DNA of 64,000 nucleotides, from contig CM049396.1 in assembly GCA_026929865.2 (NCBI GenBank), positions 20,270,001-20,334,000 on the forward strand, given 5' to 3'. The notes beneath the pieces are model-generated. The model made no database searches. It had not been told where the DNA came from and saw only the letters and a program-made list of their open reading frames with translations. Below, one piece after another: positions 27,459 to 40,104 of the stretch; position 1 is the stretch's first letter; each line of letters begins with the position of its first letter. A program made the translations under genes and the position numbers. The stretch is from Hyperoplus lanceolatus (lineage: Eukaryota; Chordata; Actinopteri; Uranoscopiformes; Ammodytidae).

Positions 27459-30400
27459 AGTATCTTTGGGAACAAAATCCTAAAAATAAGATATGACTTC
27501 TGCTGCTCGTCTCATATTCTCTGTATTTGTGAGGCCTTGCAGTAAAACGTTGTACGTGCAGTTTTTATTTTATTCTATGTAGGTTAAACTGCATCAGGGT
27601 GCAGCACCCAGGACACAATCAGGTTCTGATCAGTCTCTCCCATCTCTATACACATGGTCCTCACGCTGTGACGCTTAGTTTCGACACCCCTTCTACGCAC
27701 TTACTCCTGGGAGCATGTTGGTATGGCAACCTCCGGATCATATGACAGACTTTGTCTCATCTCTGCCCTATCCCTTCGCATGGGTCCATACAATGATTTT
27801 TATTATAGTTGGAGAACAATACAATACACTTTAAACAAACAGATGGAGATTCATATTTATTTAATCGCAATTGTTTGTACAGTACTGGTACCCCCTTATC
27901 CCACTATACTCCCTCTCTTTCCTCTATTTTTTCATGTTTAGTTTTAGAAGTGCACAGTTTAAGGATGTAGTGTTTTCTCAACCTACCTTTTCCCTCCACA
28001 ACCTTTTTGTGACCTTGCCTACTCTGAATGTTGGAGACGAAGACAGGATGAAAATAGCTATTTTAAGAACATGGAGTAAAATCATGTAGCATAACAATGA
28101 AGTGATTATAAAGTATAATTTCTTCCACAAAGAAATTGGCACTGGAGTGTTGTTGACCAAAGCAGTGTCACTTGTGTGGACAGCTGTGTTTTACTTAGCA
28201 CATATACACTTACATAATATTTTGTGGGTTTAATTAAGCCTGCGTCAGCAGCCTTGCAGGCCTATGGGACTGTTTGCAGAGCAGGTCTGCTGTCCTCTCT
28301 GGTTAGCAAATGACCGACCAGTCCCATCTGGGTCGGAGGAGCTGCAGCTTTGTTCTGCCTTCAAGCACACTGCGTCCTTTTACTCGTACCTGCATTTATT
28401 GTATATACTTTTAAACCTTTCTTTTCAGCTTCAATCCCTGTGTGATAATTTGCGTAGTTTGTTTGGAAACCCCCGGATATCTGCTGTTTGCTCTTTCTCT
28501 TTCAGAACCAGATGCACAGCCCTGTTAGCTACCTTTTGAGTCTGTACTCACCACAGTGGTCGGTTGAGGTAATTCTAAATTTATTGACAACATGATCAGG
28601 TTTTGAGTGTGTTATTATTCTAACATTTGCTAATTAGCACTAAGTACAATACGATGAGAATGCCATTGGTTTTGCAGATATTTGGTAATAAATCAACATG
28701 AATAGACTATGGGACACATTTTTATACAGATTAAAAGTCAGAGGATCGTCAGAGTGATTACTGTTAATCCTCAGGGGGACTCATCATAGATCTGAATTTA
28801 ACAACACCAAAGCTGATGTATTTCCTGCCATGTTTTACATATTTACATTTCTACATACACTTTAACATGTCTCATTGTCAAGCTTCCCAGGCTGGGTGTT
28901 ACAACAGTCATTTGTTTTTTCAACATTGTATTATTTATCTTGATCACTTCACATTTTTATCATCAGCACCCTTTCCATTGCCCCATCACAATCCCTGGTT
29001 AGAGCATCTTTCTTCCTCCTGTTATAAAGAATTCCTTCTCTGGGATCTTTTCTTCACATCTTTCTGGTTGTATCTCGTGGACCTTGGCTGTTTGACGTCA
29101 TCACCCTTCCCAGCACGTTTCTACTCCTCTCTGCTGTTCACCTTGAGTCGCCTCGAACTTCACGTCGTCTCCTCCGCTGCGTTGCACCACCTGCCTTCTC
29201 TAGTGCTGCCTCCTACCCCCCACACACCCACGTTCACTCACGTGCACTCAGGCATTCTGCATCTGCACCGCCACATCCGCCCAGTACTTTTCCTTCACTC
29301 CGGTCTCATTTATATTCCCCCTTACCCATCCCTCTCCCCCCTCCTGTTTCTCCCCCGCTATTTGTGCTGTCTGGGTCACTCTCAGATCCTAAAAAAAGCC
29401 TCAGCCTGCACTGGGATCTGTGGTTTTGTCTATGTAGTCCATGGTTCTGTTTCGCAGGCACTTAAACATAATTACATCATCAACCTCAGCATGAAAGTAC
29501 CATAAGAAATGAAGCAGAGGAATGGATTTAAAAACCAGTTGGGTACTTTGGCAGACTGTAGTGACGAAGCACAGTAGGGGTCTATGAAAAGTCATTAGGG
29601 ATTGCATACGAGTTCGAGCCAAACGGGGGAAGGACAGTCTGTCTTTTGTAGGGTCCATGACTGAAATGTACAAACAGATCTGTTACTACAGTAAATGTAT
29701 GTCTCGCATGAAAGCCAGTGTGCAGTGGGAAAGCCCATGCCGTTCACCTTAATAAGGCACACAGAAATAGAAACTCATTATAAGCTGTTTTCCCTCTCTA
29801 AGCCTTGGCAGATTTCCCATTTGACAGCTCATTAACTTAAAAACCCTGTATGCCATTCTGTTTTCAGTGGTCACTGACGAATGAAACGACTAACTGTTGC
29901 AGCATATTGTTGGCATCATATTGCAGTAGATTCTTATTGTAGCAACAGGAGCAAATATGCTATTTAAACCGCCTATGAGGATCTTTTAAATGTTTATGAA
30001 ACAGTCACATTTTTCCTCTGATAAATACATGACCTGTAACAGCAAACAAGACCATCAGTGATAAGAATGCTGTTTTTACATAGTTGCTATGCCTCTGCAC
30101 AGGTCCGACCTCCCGGGAACTTAGACAGACAGACTGGAACATCCTGTGTTTATGAACTGTACTAAATCCATATTTAATCTTCTTCGCCATCATCATATTA
30201 CCATTATTAATCTTACATACAGTATAAGTACATTAAGGTTTACATTTTTTTATTTATTTTTTTACATTTGCACATTAAAAATGTACAGAACTACAAAGAT
30301 AACAAACAAATAGTGCAGGGAGAGACAAACAAACAGTGGGCTTATTAGAAGTCTCCACCTAATCTTTTTAAACATGTAATAACCTCAAAGAGATAAAAAA

Positions 30401-30542
30401 ACAGAGAAAAAAATTGAATAATAATAAGAAAAAATTAAATTTATAGAAACGAATAAAATACATAGGCCTACATGTTTAAAGAAACAGTAAAAATGTGAGA
30501 ATAAAGGTATTGATTTAAAAACGGATCAAAAGCATGGTGTGT

Positions 30543-30589
<47 letters not shown>

Positions 30590-30615
30590 ATGCGCAGGAT
30601 ATTGATAAATGTATC
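27459..30615. other. intergenic stretch, no supported gene
   Basis: A 229-codon open frame (28816-29505, +) is Leu/His/Ser/Pro-rich with no recognisable domain and is not called a gene. A block at about 29945-30075 resembles 2660-2790 (same order and strand), so both are copies of an unnamed repeat. A GT microsatellite lies at 30541-30588. Confidence 0.4.
30541..30588. repeat. (GT)n microsatellite
   Basis: A run of GT dinucleotides lying just before the Tc1-like element. Confidence 0.95.
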
Positions 30616-30617
30616 TA

Positions 30618-33250
30618 CAGTCATATGAAAAAGTTTGGGACCCGCTTCTAAGTTTGGGGATTTTTGTTAATCATTAGCTGGGATTTCAAAGAAGCAAATT
30701 CCTTTTCATATATGACATACCTTAGGGAAACAGAAGCAATTCAGCAGTGTCATTTTGTTTATTGTAATAATAGAAAATATGCAATAGGCATCATAACAAA
30801 ATTTGACAGGTGCATAAATTTGGGCACCCCAAAAGAAAAATGACATCAGTACTTAGTTGAGCCTCCTTTTGCAAAAATAACAGCCTCTAGATGCCTCCGG
30901 TAGCCTGTGATGAGTGTCTGGATCCTAGATGTAGGCATTTTGAACATTCTTGCATACTAAAGTGATCCAGTCCAGTTAAATGTGATGGCTGCCGAGCAGT
31001 GTTGGGAATTACTTTAAAAATAATTATTATATTACTCACTACTTTTCAAAAATAACTAGTTAGTAACTAATTATTTATAATAGAAGTAACTAGTTACCAG
31101 GAAAGTAACTATTTGCGTTAGCCTACTGTAAAAAAAGCTGCTATATGTCAACAAATTTGGATTTTTCTGAGCAGTTTTCACTAGTCAGTTGAAATGAGTA
31201 GAACAGACAGGTTGGCCTACTTGTAGGCTACATAACCTTCAATATGTATTGCACATCAACAGACAGCAAGAGGTTTATCCTGCACTTCAAGTATTTTGTT
31301 CTCAACTAAAGTATAGGAAACTGCTGAATGTACCGTGCTGATCTGCTATATCACTGATTCACTTCAGGGGTGTCGGCTAAATCACCACTTGAGGCCAAAA
31401 ACGTCATACTATGAAGCATGAGGCGATGAGAGGAGGAGTAAGGATTTATCCTATGTTTATTTCCTTCTTTAACATGCACAGCAGCATACAGATCGGCTCG
31501 TGATGACACGCTAAACAGCTGTTGCAACCAGCGAATCGCGGCCGTTTAATTACGTGCATAAATTATAATTTATAGAGATCGGGAAACTCCATGCACTTAC
31601 TCACAAGGGCGATGCAAACAAACTCAGGGAGAGCACGTTTCAACCGTGGATTGATAGGTGGTTACTGCGGCAACGTGCACGCTCACACAGCAGAGAGATA
31701 AAGAAAAAGAAACTTCACTAAACAGGCGCTCCGGCTGACTGACGTGACGGCGCTAACTGACAGTTATAATGTCATCCACACTGAATAAAACACATCCTCA
31801 CTAGCAGTTTGTGCAGTATGGAGCTAGGGACGCGTTCGGATTACACAGTTTATTCAATCAATTAATAGTAACGAACCACATTTAACGTTCAGTAACGATA
31901 ACGGCGTTGTAACGACGGAAAAAGTAATTAGTTAGATTACCCCGTTACTGAAAAAATAACGGCGTTACCTAACGTCGTTATTTCAAACGGCGTTATTCCC
32001 AACACTGCTGCCGAGCATGGAAAGCCTGCTTCAAATCATCCCATAGATTGTCGATGATATTCAAGTCTTTGGACTGCAACAGCCATATCAGAACATTGTA
32101 CTTTTCCCTCTGCAGGAATTTGAACTGTGTTAAGGGGCATTGTCTTGTTGGAATATCCAACCCCTGCGCAACTTCAACTTTGTGACTGATGCTTGAACAT
32201 TATCCTGAATAATCTGTTGAAACTGGGTTGAAATCATCCAAATATCGACTTTAACCAGGGCCCCAGTCTCTGAAGTGGCCACAGCATGACCAAATTTGAC
32301 AGTAGGTAGCAGGTGTTTTTATTGGAATGCAGTTCTTCTTTTGCCATGCAAAGCGCTTTTTATAATGACCAAATAACTCAATTTTTGTCTCATCAGTCCA
32401 AAGCATTTTCTTCCAATATGAAGCTGGCTTGTCTAAATGAGCTTTTGCATACTCCATGCAACTGTATCTGGCGTGGGTGCAGAAAGGGCTTCCTTCTCAT
32501 CACCCGGCCATACAGATGTTTTGGTGCAAATTGCGCTGAATTGTTGAATGATGTATAGATACACAATCTGCAGCCAGATGTTCTTACAGGTCTTTGGAGG
32601 TGATCTGTGGGTTGTGTGCAACCATTCTCACAATCCTTCACCTATGCCGCTCCTGTTTTTTTCTTGTTCTGCCATGCCTGGGTTTAACTGCCACTGTGCC
32701 TGTGTCCTTCCATTTCCTGACAACGTTCCCTACAGTCGAAATTGACAATTGAAACCTTTGGGAAAGCTTCTTGTAGCCTTCTCCTAAACCATGACAATGA
32801 ATAATCTTTGTTTTTCAGATCTTTTGGGACCTGCTTTGATGATCCCATTCTGTCTCACTTCAGCAGAGAGTCAAAGAGAAGTGCAACTTGCATTTAGGCA
32901 CCTAAAATACCTTTTCTCATGATTAAACAGACATTTATATGAGGTTCAAGGCTTAACAACATAATCCAACCAATTTTGTGTTTAAAGTCCTCAGTTTTAC
33001 ATGCTGTTACATGCATTAAAATCAACAAATCCACAAGGGTTCCTATATTTATGCACAGCCAGTTTTTCATATTTTATTTTATTTCATACAACCAAATACT
33101 GTTTTTCAAAAAATCTTTGTTTAGAAAACATCCCAGTACTTAGCTGTTCCTGGTAAATTAAAGACATACCACTTTTATTTTTTTTTTTGTGAAAGCAGAG
33201 TCAATTATAATGCCAGCTGAGAGGGGTTCCCAAACTTTTTCATATGACTG
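30618..33250 (-). mobile_element. Tc1-like DNA transposon with dead transposase, interrupted by a hAT-like insertion
   Basis: Termini are CAGTCATATGAAAAAGTTTG at the left and its inverted form ending ATATGACTG at 33250, each next to TA (30616-30617 and 33251-33252), the Tc1/mariner target duplication. Without the 1.02-kb insertion at 30997-32015 the element is about 1.6 kb, a normal Tc1 length. Transposase pieces read on the minus strand: the first catalytic Asp in KKMLWTDETKIELFG (about 32370-32420), the second in FQQDNAP (about 32140), and DLNIIDNLWDDLKQ (about 32030-32070), where the expected catalytic Glu of the DD34E triad appears as Asp. Stops and frameshifts are scattered through it, so it is inactive. 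Confidence 0.9.
30997..32007. mobile_element. 1011-bp hAT-like non-autonomous element nested in the Tc1 element
   Basis: It begins CAGTGTTGGGAA and ends TTCCCAACACTG (12-bp perfect inverted termini) and is flanked by an exact 8-bp duplication CTGCCGAG at 30989-30996 and 32008-32015. An 8-bp duplication and CAG...CTG ends fit the hAT superfamily. The interior has many GTAAC/GTTAC motifs and no transposase. Confidence 0.9.
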
Positions 33251-33252
33251 TA

Positions 33253-34570
33253 TATTATTAACTACTAAGCAAAAAGTTTTGATACATGTAGTTAGCAGTG
33301 AAACAATTTAGGCATGGATACAAAAATACATGGGTAACAACCCATAACAACAAATATTAAACACCAGTTAATTGTTTTTTAGGCCTTTTTTGTAAGAATT
33401 TGTAGGGGAACAGTTTTTTGCCAGGTGGGAAAAGTAATTCCCGGCGTATCCTGCGGCCTTTCTTTCAATTGCCTCCAAATCAAATGCATGCACCGCTGGC
33501 ACGCGCTTAGGCAATTATGTCATGAAAACGCTACCACTTTTGTCCAAAAAGGTCGCTAGAATCAACAAAGACTGAAATATCCTAGAGCTACTTCAAACAT
33601 TAAAAGTGTAAGTATGTTGCTTCCAGTTGGCCATTTACTGGTGTCAAATAAACTCCTACTATAATTCCCTTTTAATAAGTGTGCCACCATTTTATATGTT
33701 TGCCCAAATGTAATGAAATATTTCCCTGATTGATAAAAGCTTTGGGTGCTTCATTTGAGGGAGACAAACTGATCTGGATATTTCGAAGATATTTAGAGAA
33801 GGAATGATTTTCCCCCTTTCATACTGTCTCTGTACACAACCGATTTTAATGCTGGATGGGCAGATTACCTTGTTGGGCCTGCACAGTGTCATGTGACGGT
33901 CTAGAAGAACTTCACCAGATGGTCTCTCAAAGAGGGGCCAGTTCAGCTCACGAGGTAAAGGGCAAAGCTCATTCTTTTTGGACTAGATAATCCCTTTTAA
34001 ATATTCCATCACTAAAGGACACACTGCATTGTTGATGGAACAAGGTTGATGCAATAAATAATAGCATCAGACTCAGAGAGACAGTAAAAAAGGGATAGAG
34101 TTTAAGAGAAATTGTGAGCAAAGAATTGAAATAAAAATTATTTTTAAATTTGAAAGGTGGGTTAAATCCTTTTTGTTAACAACAATTTGTGATGTCAGCA
34201 TCTTTTACATGTCTTCATTTGTAAAGGTACATTTTCTTAGAAGATAATATTTGAATCCAGGAAGATGTTCTCAGCAAGCTCATGGTAAAGAAAAATTAAG
34301 CTGAAGGACCAGAGACGGGTGAGCACATAGAGTGGGGCCTTCAGAAATCAGAGACCACATTGAAAATCTCTGATATTTTCCCGTGAACCTATAATTAACA
34401 ATAAAGTTTAAGGATAAAGGAAAAAACACAATTTATGTTGTATTATGTAAAATGAAGAAGACATATGTAAGATTCTTGCTATATTCTAGGTCTCATTAAC
34501 CTGGTCCGCTCGTGCTCGGCGGCGCGGCAAGTTTATTTATATATTAAATAGAAATGATATGTTAAAAGGG
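33253..34570. other. intergenic, no gene seen
   Basis: AT-rich sequence without recognisable exons, transposon termini or simple repeats on either strand. Confidence 0.35.
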
Positions 34571-34865
34571 TAACAGAAAAGTCTTCAGATATGATTTAAA
34601 AGAGCTGAGAGTTGCAGCAGACCTTAAGTTTTCTGGGAGTTTGTTCCAGATATGCTGTGCATGAAAGCAGTACTGAAAGCTGCTTCTCCTTGTTTAGTCC
34701 TAACTCTGCACTGTAGACCTGTCCAAGACGACCTGAGAGCTCTGGACGGTTCATAACATATCAGCAGATCAGATCAAAAATATATTTTGGCCCTAATCCA
34801 TGTAGTGCTTTATAAACCAACATCAATGTTTTGAAATAAATTTTTTGAGTGACAGGAAGCCATTG
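34570..34865 (+). repeat. dispersed fish repeat of unknown class
   Basis: The block containing GAGTTGCAGCAGACCTTAAG, TTCTGGGAGTTTGTTCCAGA and GTGCTTTATAAACCAACATC is familiar as a very common teleost dispersed repeat. I see no termini or coding frame to classify it. Confidence 0.4.
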
Positions 34866-34930
34866 TAAATACCTCAGGCTAACACTTTACAATACGGCTG
34901 CACAGAATTGTAGTACCTACTACATAGTTT

Positions 34931-35035
<105 letters not shown>

Positions 35036-35247
35036 TGTTAACTACTACATAGGTTTATTTTTTGTCACCTACCACATATTTTTTTTTTAAAGTTTCTGAA
35101 TTGTCAGCTTTTCAGGCAATAAGGCAACACAGCTTAATAACTGGATGACCACCTCTCCCCCCTGCTATCGTGCAGGCTCTAATCCTACGCGTGGGAGCGC
35201 CCTACATACATGCCTCAGCATTTTGTTCTTGTGTATTATCAATAATA

Positions 35248-36286
35248 CAGTTTTTTTCAATTGCTAAACCACAGTGGGCACAACTGGAGCAACATGTGCA
35301 AAACTCTAACAACAGTAAACTCTACACACCTATCTCATGGCTTAACCACAGCCTGAAACAAACACTAACACACTACTGCCACAACTGTAAACAACACATT
35401 CAAAACAGAATGAATGCCTAGTGCATTTCAAACACTGCAGATTGCAATTTCAACTGAAACACTACTGTAAGATGTCTTGTTTTAGACTTGTTAGTGAACA
35501 TATACAGTATAAAGGGAAAGCTCAAAAATATATATTTTTTGGAAATGGACCAATGAAGACAGGTTGTTGGAGGGAGAAGAGTGGCAGTGAGAGTGTGAAT
35601 GTGTGGAGGAAGACAGAGCTGTAATGTCTGATGAAATACAGTAAGGGCTACACTGATAGACCCTGTTGTGAATCATGGTCTCTCATTGAGAGAGGCAGGG
35701 TTGAGAGTGCAACCCAATCTGCAAAAATCTAAAGTGGCATCTGTAATACGAATTTTCCAGCAAACAAACAGCTTAGAGTTGCATCCTTACAGTAAATGAC
35801 AACATTACAGGATAGATTTCTGTATTACAATTATAGAATATTTACACAGATAAATACTACATTTGGAAATGTTTTCAATAAAATATACAAAATGTGTATC
35901 TATTGAAGCAAACTTCTGATTTTCATTTCTTTTTGTTTTCGTAAAAAAACTGGTATGTTATAAAATAAACAATTTCATGTGAAATTTCACCCTTTCATCA
36001 AATAAAATATTACGTAATTTGTGTGAAATAACTCAAATTATTCAAACTGTAAAGATTAAAAGTTTGTCATTTATGTATTGGGGTTTGATGCTAGTGTTTG
36101 TACTCAGAGCTTATTCTGTGTGTTATCTCAGTGAGGACAATTCATAGTCTTTGCTGCACTGAGCCTATTTTGCAGGTGAAGTGAACTGTTCAGCTCCAGT
36201 GACTGTTGGTAGTGCAGACTGTAGTTAGAGTTTTGCACATTGAGCTACAGTTGTGCCCACTGTGGGTTAGCAATTGAAAAAAACTG
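35248..36286. mobile_element. 1039-bp mariner/Tc1-type MITE with about 39-bp inverted termini
   Basis: The left end (35248 onward) reads CAGTTTTTTTCAATTGCTAA and runs on to CACAACTG. The right end 36248-36286 is its reverse complement with one mismatch over about 39 bp. TA lies on both outer sides (35246-35247, 36287-36288). TA duplication with such ends indicates Tc1/mariner. No transposase frame was found inside. Confidence 0.85.
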
Positions 36287-37129
36287 TAATAAGAATAGTC
36301 CACACATCCAAAAAACCCTGCTGATTTCACATATTGGTGCAGTGTGGATGATGTCAAGGTTTGTTACGGTATATAGCTTGGGTTGGGGTAGTGTAATAAC
36401 TGTGAGAAAAACAGGTGTAAAATGATTGATCTAAATTGAAACATACAGTATGCAAGGTTGACTTGCCACTGAAACTCATTTCATCCAAATGGTGAGGCAT
36501 GGGGGGGTAGACATTATGTTCTCGAACTACTGCTGTGAGGGGAAAATAGGATTTTGTATGGAAGTTATAGAAAGGAGTGAAATTGTTTAGAGTTCTAAGT
36601 GATATAAGAATACTTAATGCTTAGCTTTTGGGATTTGTGAATAGGTACATGTAGGGGAGAACAGGATTAGTAGGCACACTTTTTATTCTAGTGAGAATTG
36701 CTCATCACCAAAACATATTTCAATAGTCATTCCTACATTAAATTGAAGCTTAAGGTGTTGGGTTGAAATGTGTATCCCTCTCATTTTCCAACTTATTATA
36801 ATGAAGAAGTAATTAAACATTAAAGACATGCTGACACATTGTGTGTCCCCATCAAGGAGTCGGTTTTAACATACTATGGGGTTGTTTGTCCCAATGTTAT
36901 CTTAATCTGAACAATTTTAAAAAGAAGGCAGAACTAAATTTAAAAGTTTGATTGCATTGTCAATTTGACAAATAGGCATAACTTAATGTAACTTAACACA
37001 AAATGAGCAAGGGAGACGAACAGGAAACCCATATTAAGACCAGCCATGTAACAAAATAAATAACAAAACAAATAGGTCTAACAATAATAGCCTACTCAAC
37101 TCAAGTTTTCTCTGTAAAAGGGACAACAC

Positions 37130-37510
37130 TATGGAACATCTTACCCACTTACCCACTAATACCCACTAAACTAGAATTTAAACAATGGCTCAAGTCAAAT
37201 CAACAGGGCTCACACAAATAATTTACAACTGGTTTATTGTCTGATCATGCTGCCTTTGCTTTACTCTTATGACTACCATTATATTGCTGCTCTGTACTCC
37301 ATTGTATACTGCATTTTATTCTTTTAATTATCAGTTTTTCCCTCATCAGTATTTGATCTTGTTTCTAACTTGTTTAGTTTTGTTGTTGTTTTTAAAAAAC
37401 CTCCTGTGGACAGGTGTTGAAAACTAGCATGTATGCTAATACACTGAAAACAATGCATCTGGTTCATCCAATGATATTGTCATGTCCATGTCAAATAAAA
37501 TCTACAATAC
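37130..37510 (+). mobile_element. 3' end fragment of a LINE
   Basis: A short frame reads TLWNILPT...KLEFKQWLKSNQQGSHK, the typical C-terminus of L2/CR1-like ORF2 (the LWN-LP motif), followed by a 3' region ending in AAATAAAATCTACAATAC. The 5' part of the element is absent. Confidence 0.55.
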
Positions 37511-37576
37511 AAAAAAACTAGGCTACACACATTCACTATCTGAGTTACAATGATGGCAAATGTAGGGTATGCTCAC

Positions 37577-39452
37577 CAGGGGCGCCGCCAGAGATTTTGG
37601 GCCCCATGAAAAGATATCACTCTGGGCCCCCAACCAGGCCACGCCAAGCAAATGCAATGTTCTGTAACGAAACGTCCAGAACCCAACAGACCCATTGAAG
37701 CTTAAGATACCTAAACTACCTATAACTCTATTCATACAGGCGAGATACCTAAACTACCTATAACTCTATTCACACAGGCGTGCACCTATGTTGAAGTCCA
37801 ATACTAAAGGCCTACAATACACTGACACTGAGCTGTTAAAATACAACACTGTGCAAATGTTCAACATTCTGCAGACAATTCTCTATACGATGCTAGGCTA
37901 ATATTCTGGAAAACAAATCTGCTACAGGCCATCTCTTATGGTGAAAATCACATTTTATTTTTTCAATTTCTCAAATGAAAAAAATCTCAACATCAATTGT
38001 GGTGTCAATGTACGTAATATAACTCTTTAAATTAACAAATTGCGTCATCTACATGAATATCAAAAAGACATACTGTCGCCCTTTAATTCATCTATCTTTC
38101 TTTCTTTCCTCTCTTTTCGCTTTTGATATACTGACTTTTGTCGTTGAGACATGATTCAATCATCCCCCGTTAATCACTCTCGATAGTGGCACGGGATGCA
38201 GATAGGGTTGCCACCTTGGATTTAGGAAAAAAAGGGACACTTTATGTTTGGGGCGGAGGGCTCGGCCATTATTAGGCTACCAGTTCAGTTTAATGACCTA
38301 TAATAACCATAAACACCTACAGTGCTTTTTACAGTAGGATATATAAGGAGACTGAGGTGGGAACCCTGGACCTTGTAGGGGGGTCCGGGGAGGAAAAAAT
38401 GCAACATTTTAAAGTAAAATTCATCAATCTGGTGCACTTTGAGAAGAACATTGCATGCAACCAGTCCCAGGGGATCAGGGGGGCCCTATACCAGAAATAC
38501 TGATAATAACTTTAAATGTTGCATTGTCAATGTCAATAACCGGGTCTAAAAAAAGGAATCGCCTAAAATAAGGAAATAAATCATCATGGCCCCTCAACTA
38601 GTAGGTGAAAAATAGAAAAGCAAGTGCAAAACAAAAGCATTACGTATTAGCTCTGTCTTAGGGGCTTCATGAGGGGCCTTGAAGGCCCCCTCACACATGC
38701 AGTAATAAGCTTTCTATGTGTGAATTCTTTACTGTTCATAAAAAAGTAGCTATCCACCCTCTGGGCCCATTATCTCATAATCCGTCTATGAACCAAATGG
38801 TTTCCACAATATTTTTTTTTATTTTCGCGGGGAGCAAGCATTGTTTATTTAAAAAAAAAAAAAAAAAAAAAGTGGGGGCCCCCCACACTGGGTCTTGAAC
38901 TTGAAACGGGCCCGAGATTGTTGAGACCGCCCCTGCCCGCTTGTCGTGCCGCCTGACAACGGAACGCTCCTTCTCTCTGCCCGGCCCCGCTAGCCTCTCC
39001 ATTGAGAATTAGTTGGCGCAACAAACGCCTCGGCCCGTGTGAAACGGCCTTAACTACTGAACAAAGGAAATCAAATGAGATTTTGGCATTTCCCCCCAAA
39101 AAAACTGGACAGATTGTGCTGGTGAAAAAAGAGAACAATTTTGGGAAAAACGGGACGGGTGGCAACACTAGATGCGGAGCTGCGGAGCTAGAAGCGGACC
39201 AAACCATTACTTCTAAATACAGGGGGGTGTACAGAGTTTTGAAATTGTTACTTTTTGTCAGAGAACTTTTAAATGAACCATTAATTTTATTTGTTTCACG
39301 TTAGATACAATGTTTTATTAATGGAGAGTATCGATTAAAGATTAAGTATTGATTTTTTTTTTTTAAATCCTTAAGTTCTAATATTTTTGGGCCCCTGCCA
39401 GTCACGGGCCCTTAGAATCGTCCTAACTTTTCACCCCATTACGGCGCCCCTG
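37577..39452. mobile_element. 1876-bp hAT-like element (CAGGGGCGCCG termini), itself hosting a second element
   Basis: It starts CAGGGGCGCCG and ends CGGCGCCCCTG after a single extra base. It is flanked by an exact 8-bp duplication ATGCTCAC (37569-37576 and 39453-39460). GGGCCCC-rich ends and the 8-bp duplication fit hAT. The part 38203-39170 is a separate nested insertion. No intact transposase is present. Confidence 0.88.
38203..39170. mobile_element. 968-bp hAT-like element nested in the element at 37577-39452
   Basis: The left end TAGGGTTGCCACC and right end GGTGGCAACACTA are inverted copies (12 of 13 match). The flanks GATGCAGA (38195-38202) and GATGCGGA (39171-39178) match at 7 of 8 bases, consistent with an aged 8-bp duplication. 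A poly(A) run (about 38851-38870) lies inside. Confidence 0.7.
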
Positions 39453-40104
39453 ATGCTCACTCCAACTAAGCAGAGCTTGTGTGCCCACATGGTTGCACAT
39501 CCTCCCATACCTCCCCTGAACGGCTATTGAAGAACATTTCCATACAAATCAAACAAAAACTATCCTCTTCAACTGATGAAGACTCCTACTCCTGTCTCTT
39601 TCTATTCTGTTTCTTCTTCTCCAGCTGTGGTGCAGAAGCCCTGGCAGCTGCTCTAGATTGCGATGCACTGGGTCGTTTTGAATTTGTTGCCCTTTTTTCT
39701 TTTGCATGCTAGCTGCCTTTTCCAGCTTTATTCTCTCCTTCTCTGGGGTGTCAGTGAGGATACAGATTGACATTGTTTTTAGTTTTTGGGTTCCTTTCCT
39801 GAATGCAGCCTTTGGATAACATGTGACAACCAACCCCAAAGAAAATGTGATGACCAACTCCAACTGGAATTTCTTGCTAGCATCAAGGCTATCAACCATT
39901 TAACGACTAGTTAGCTAGCTAACAACAATCTAAACTATAGCTTTCCCTTCACACTGTTTTAGGGTAACACGTGTTTTCTTATAAACCCACTGTGTAAAAG
40001 CCTAGAAGAAGAATACTAAGGGGCTAAATATTTTCAATTTGACATGAAAAAAACAAAACGTCCTCTCACCTCAAATTCAGCTGTCTTACTCCAAAAAGGA
40101 CTAT

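Noticed and set aside
38775..39207. Minus-strand frames with poly-Phe and Ala/Gly-rich sequence
   Set aside because: They cross a poly(A) run and lie inside a non-coding hAT-like element.
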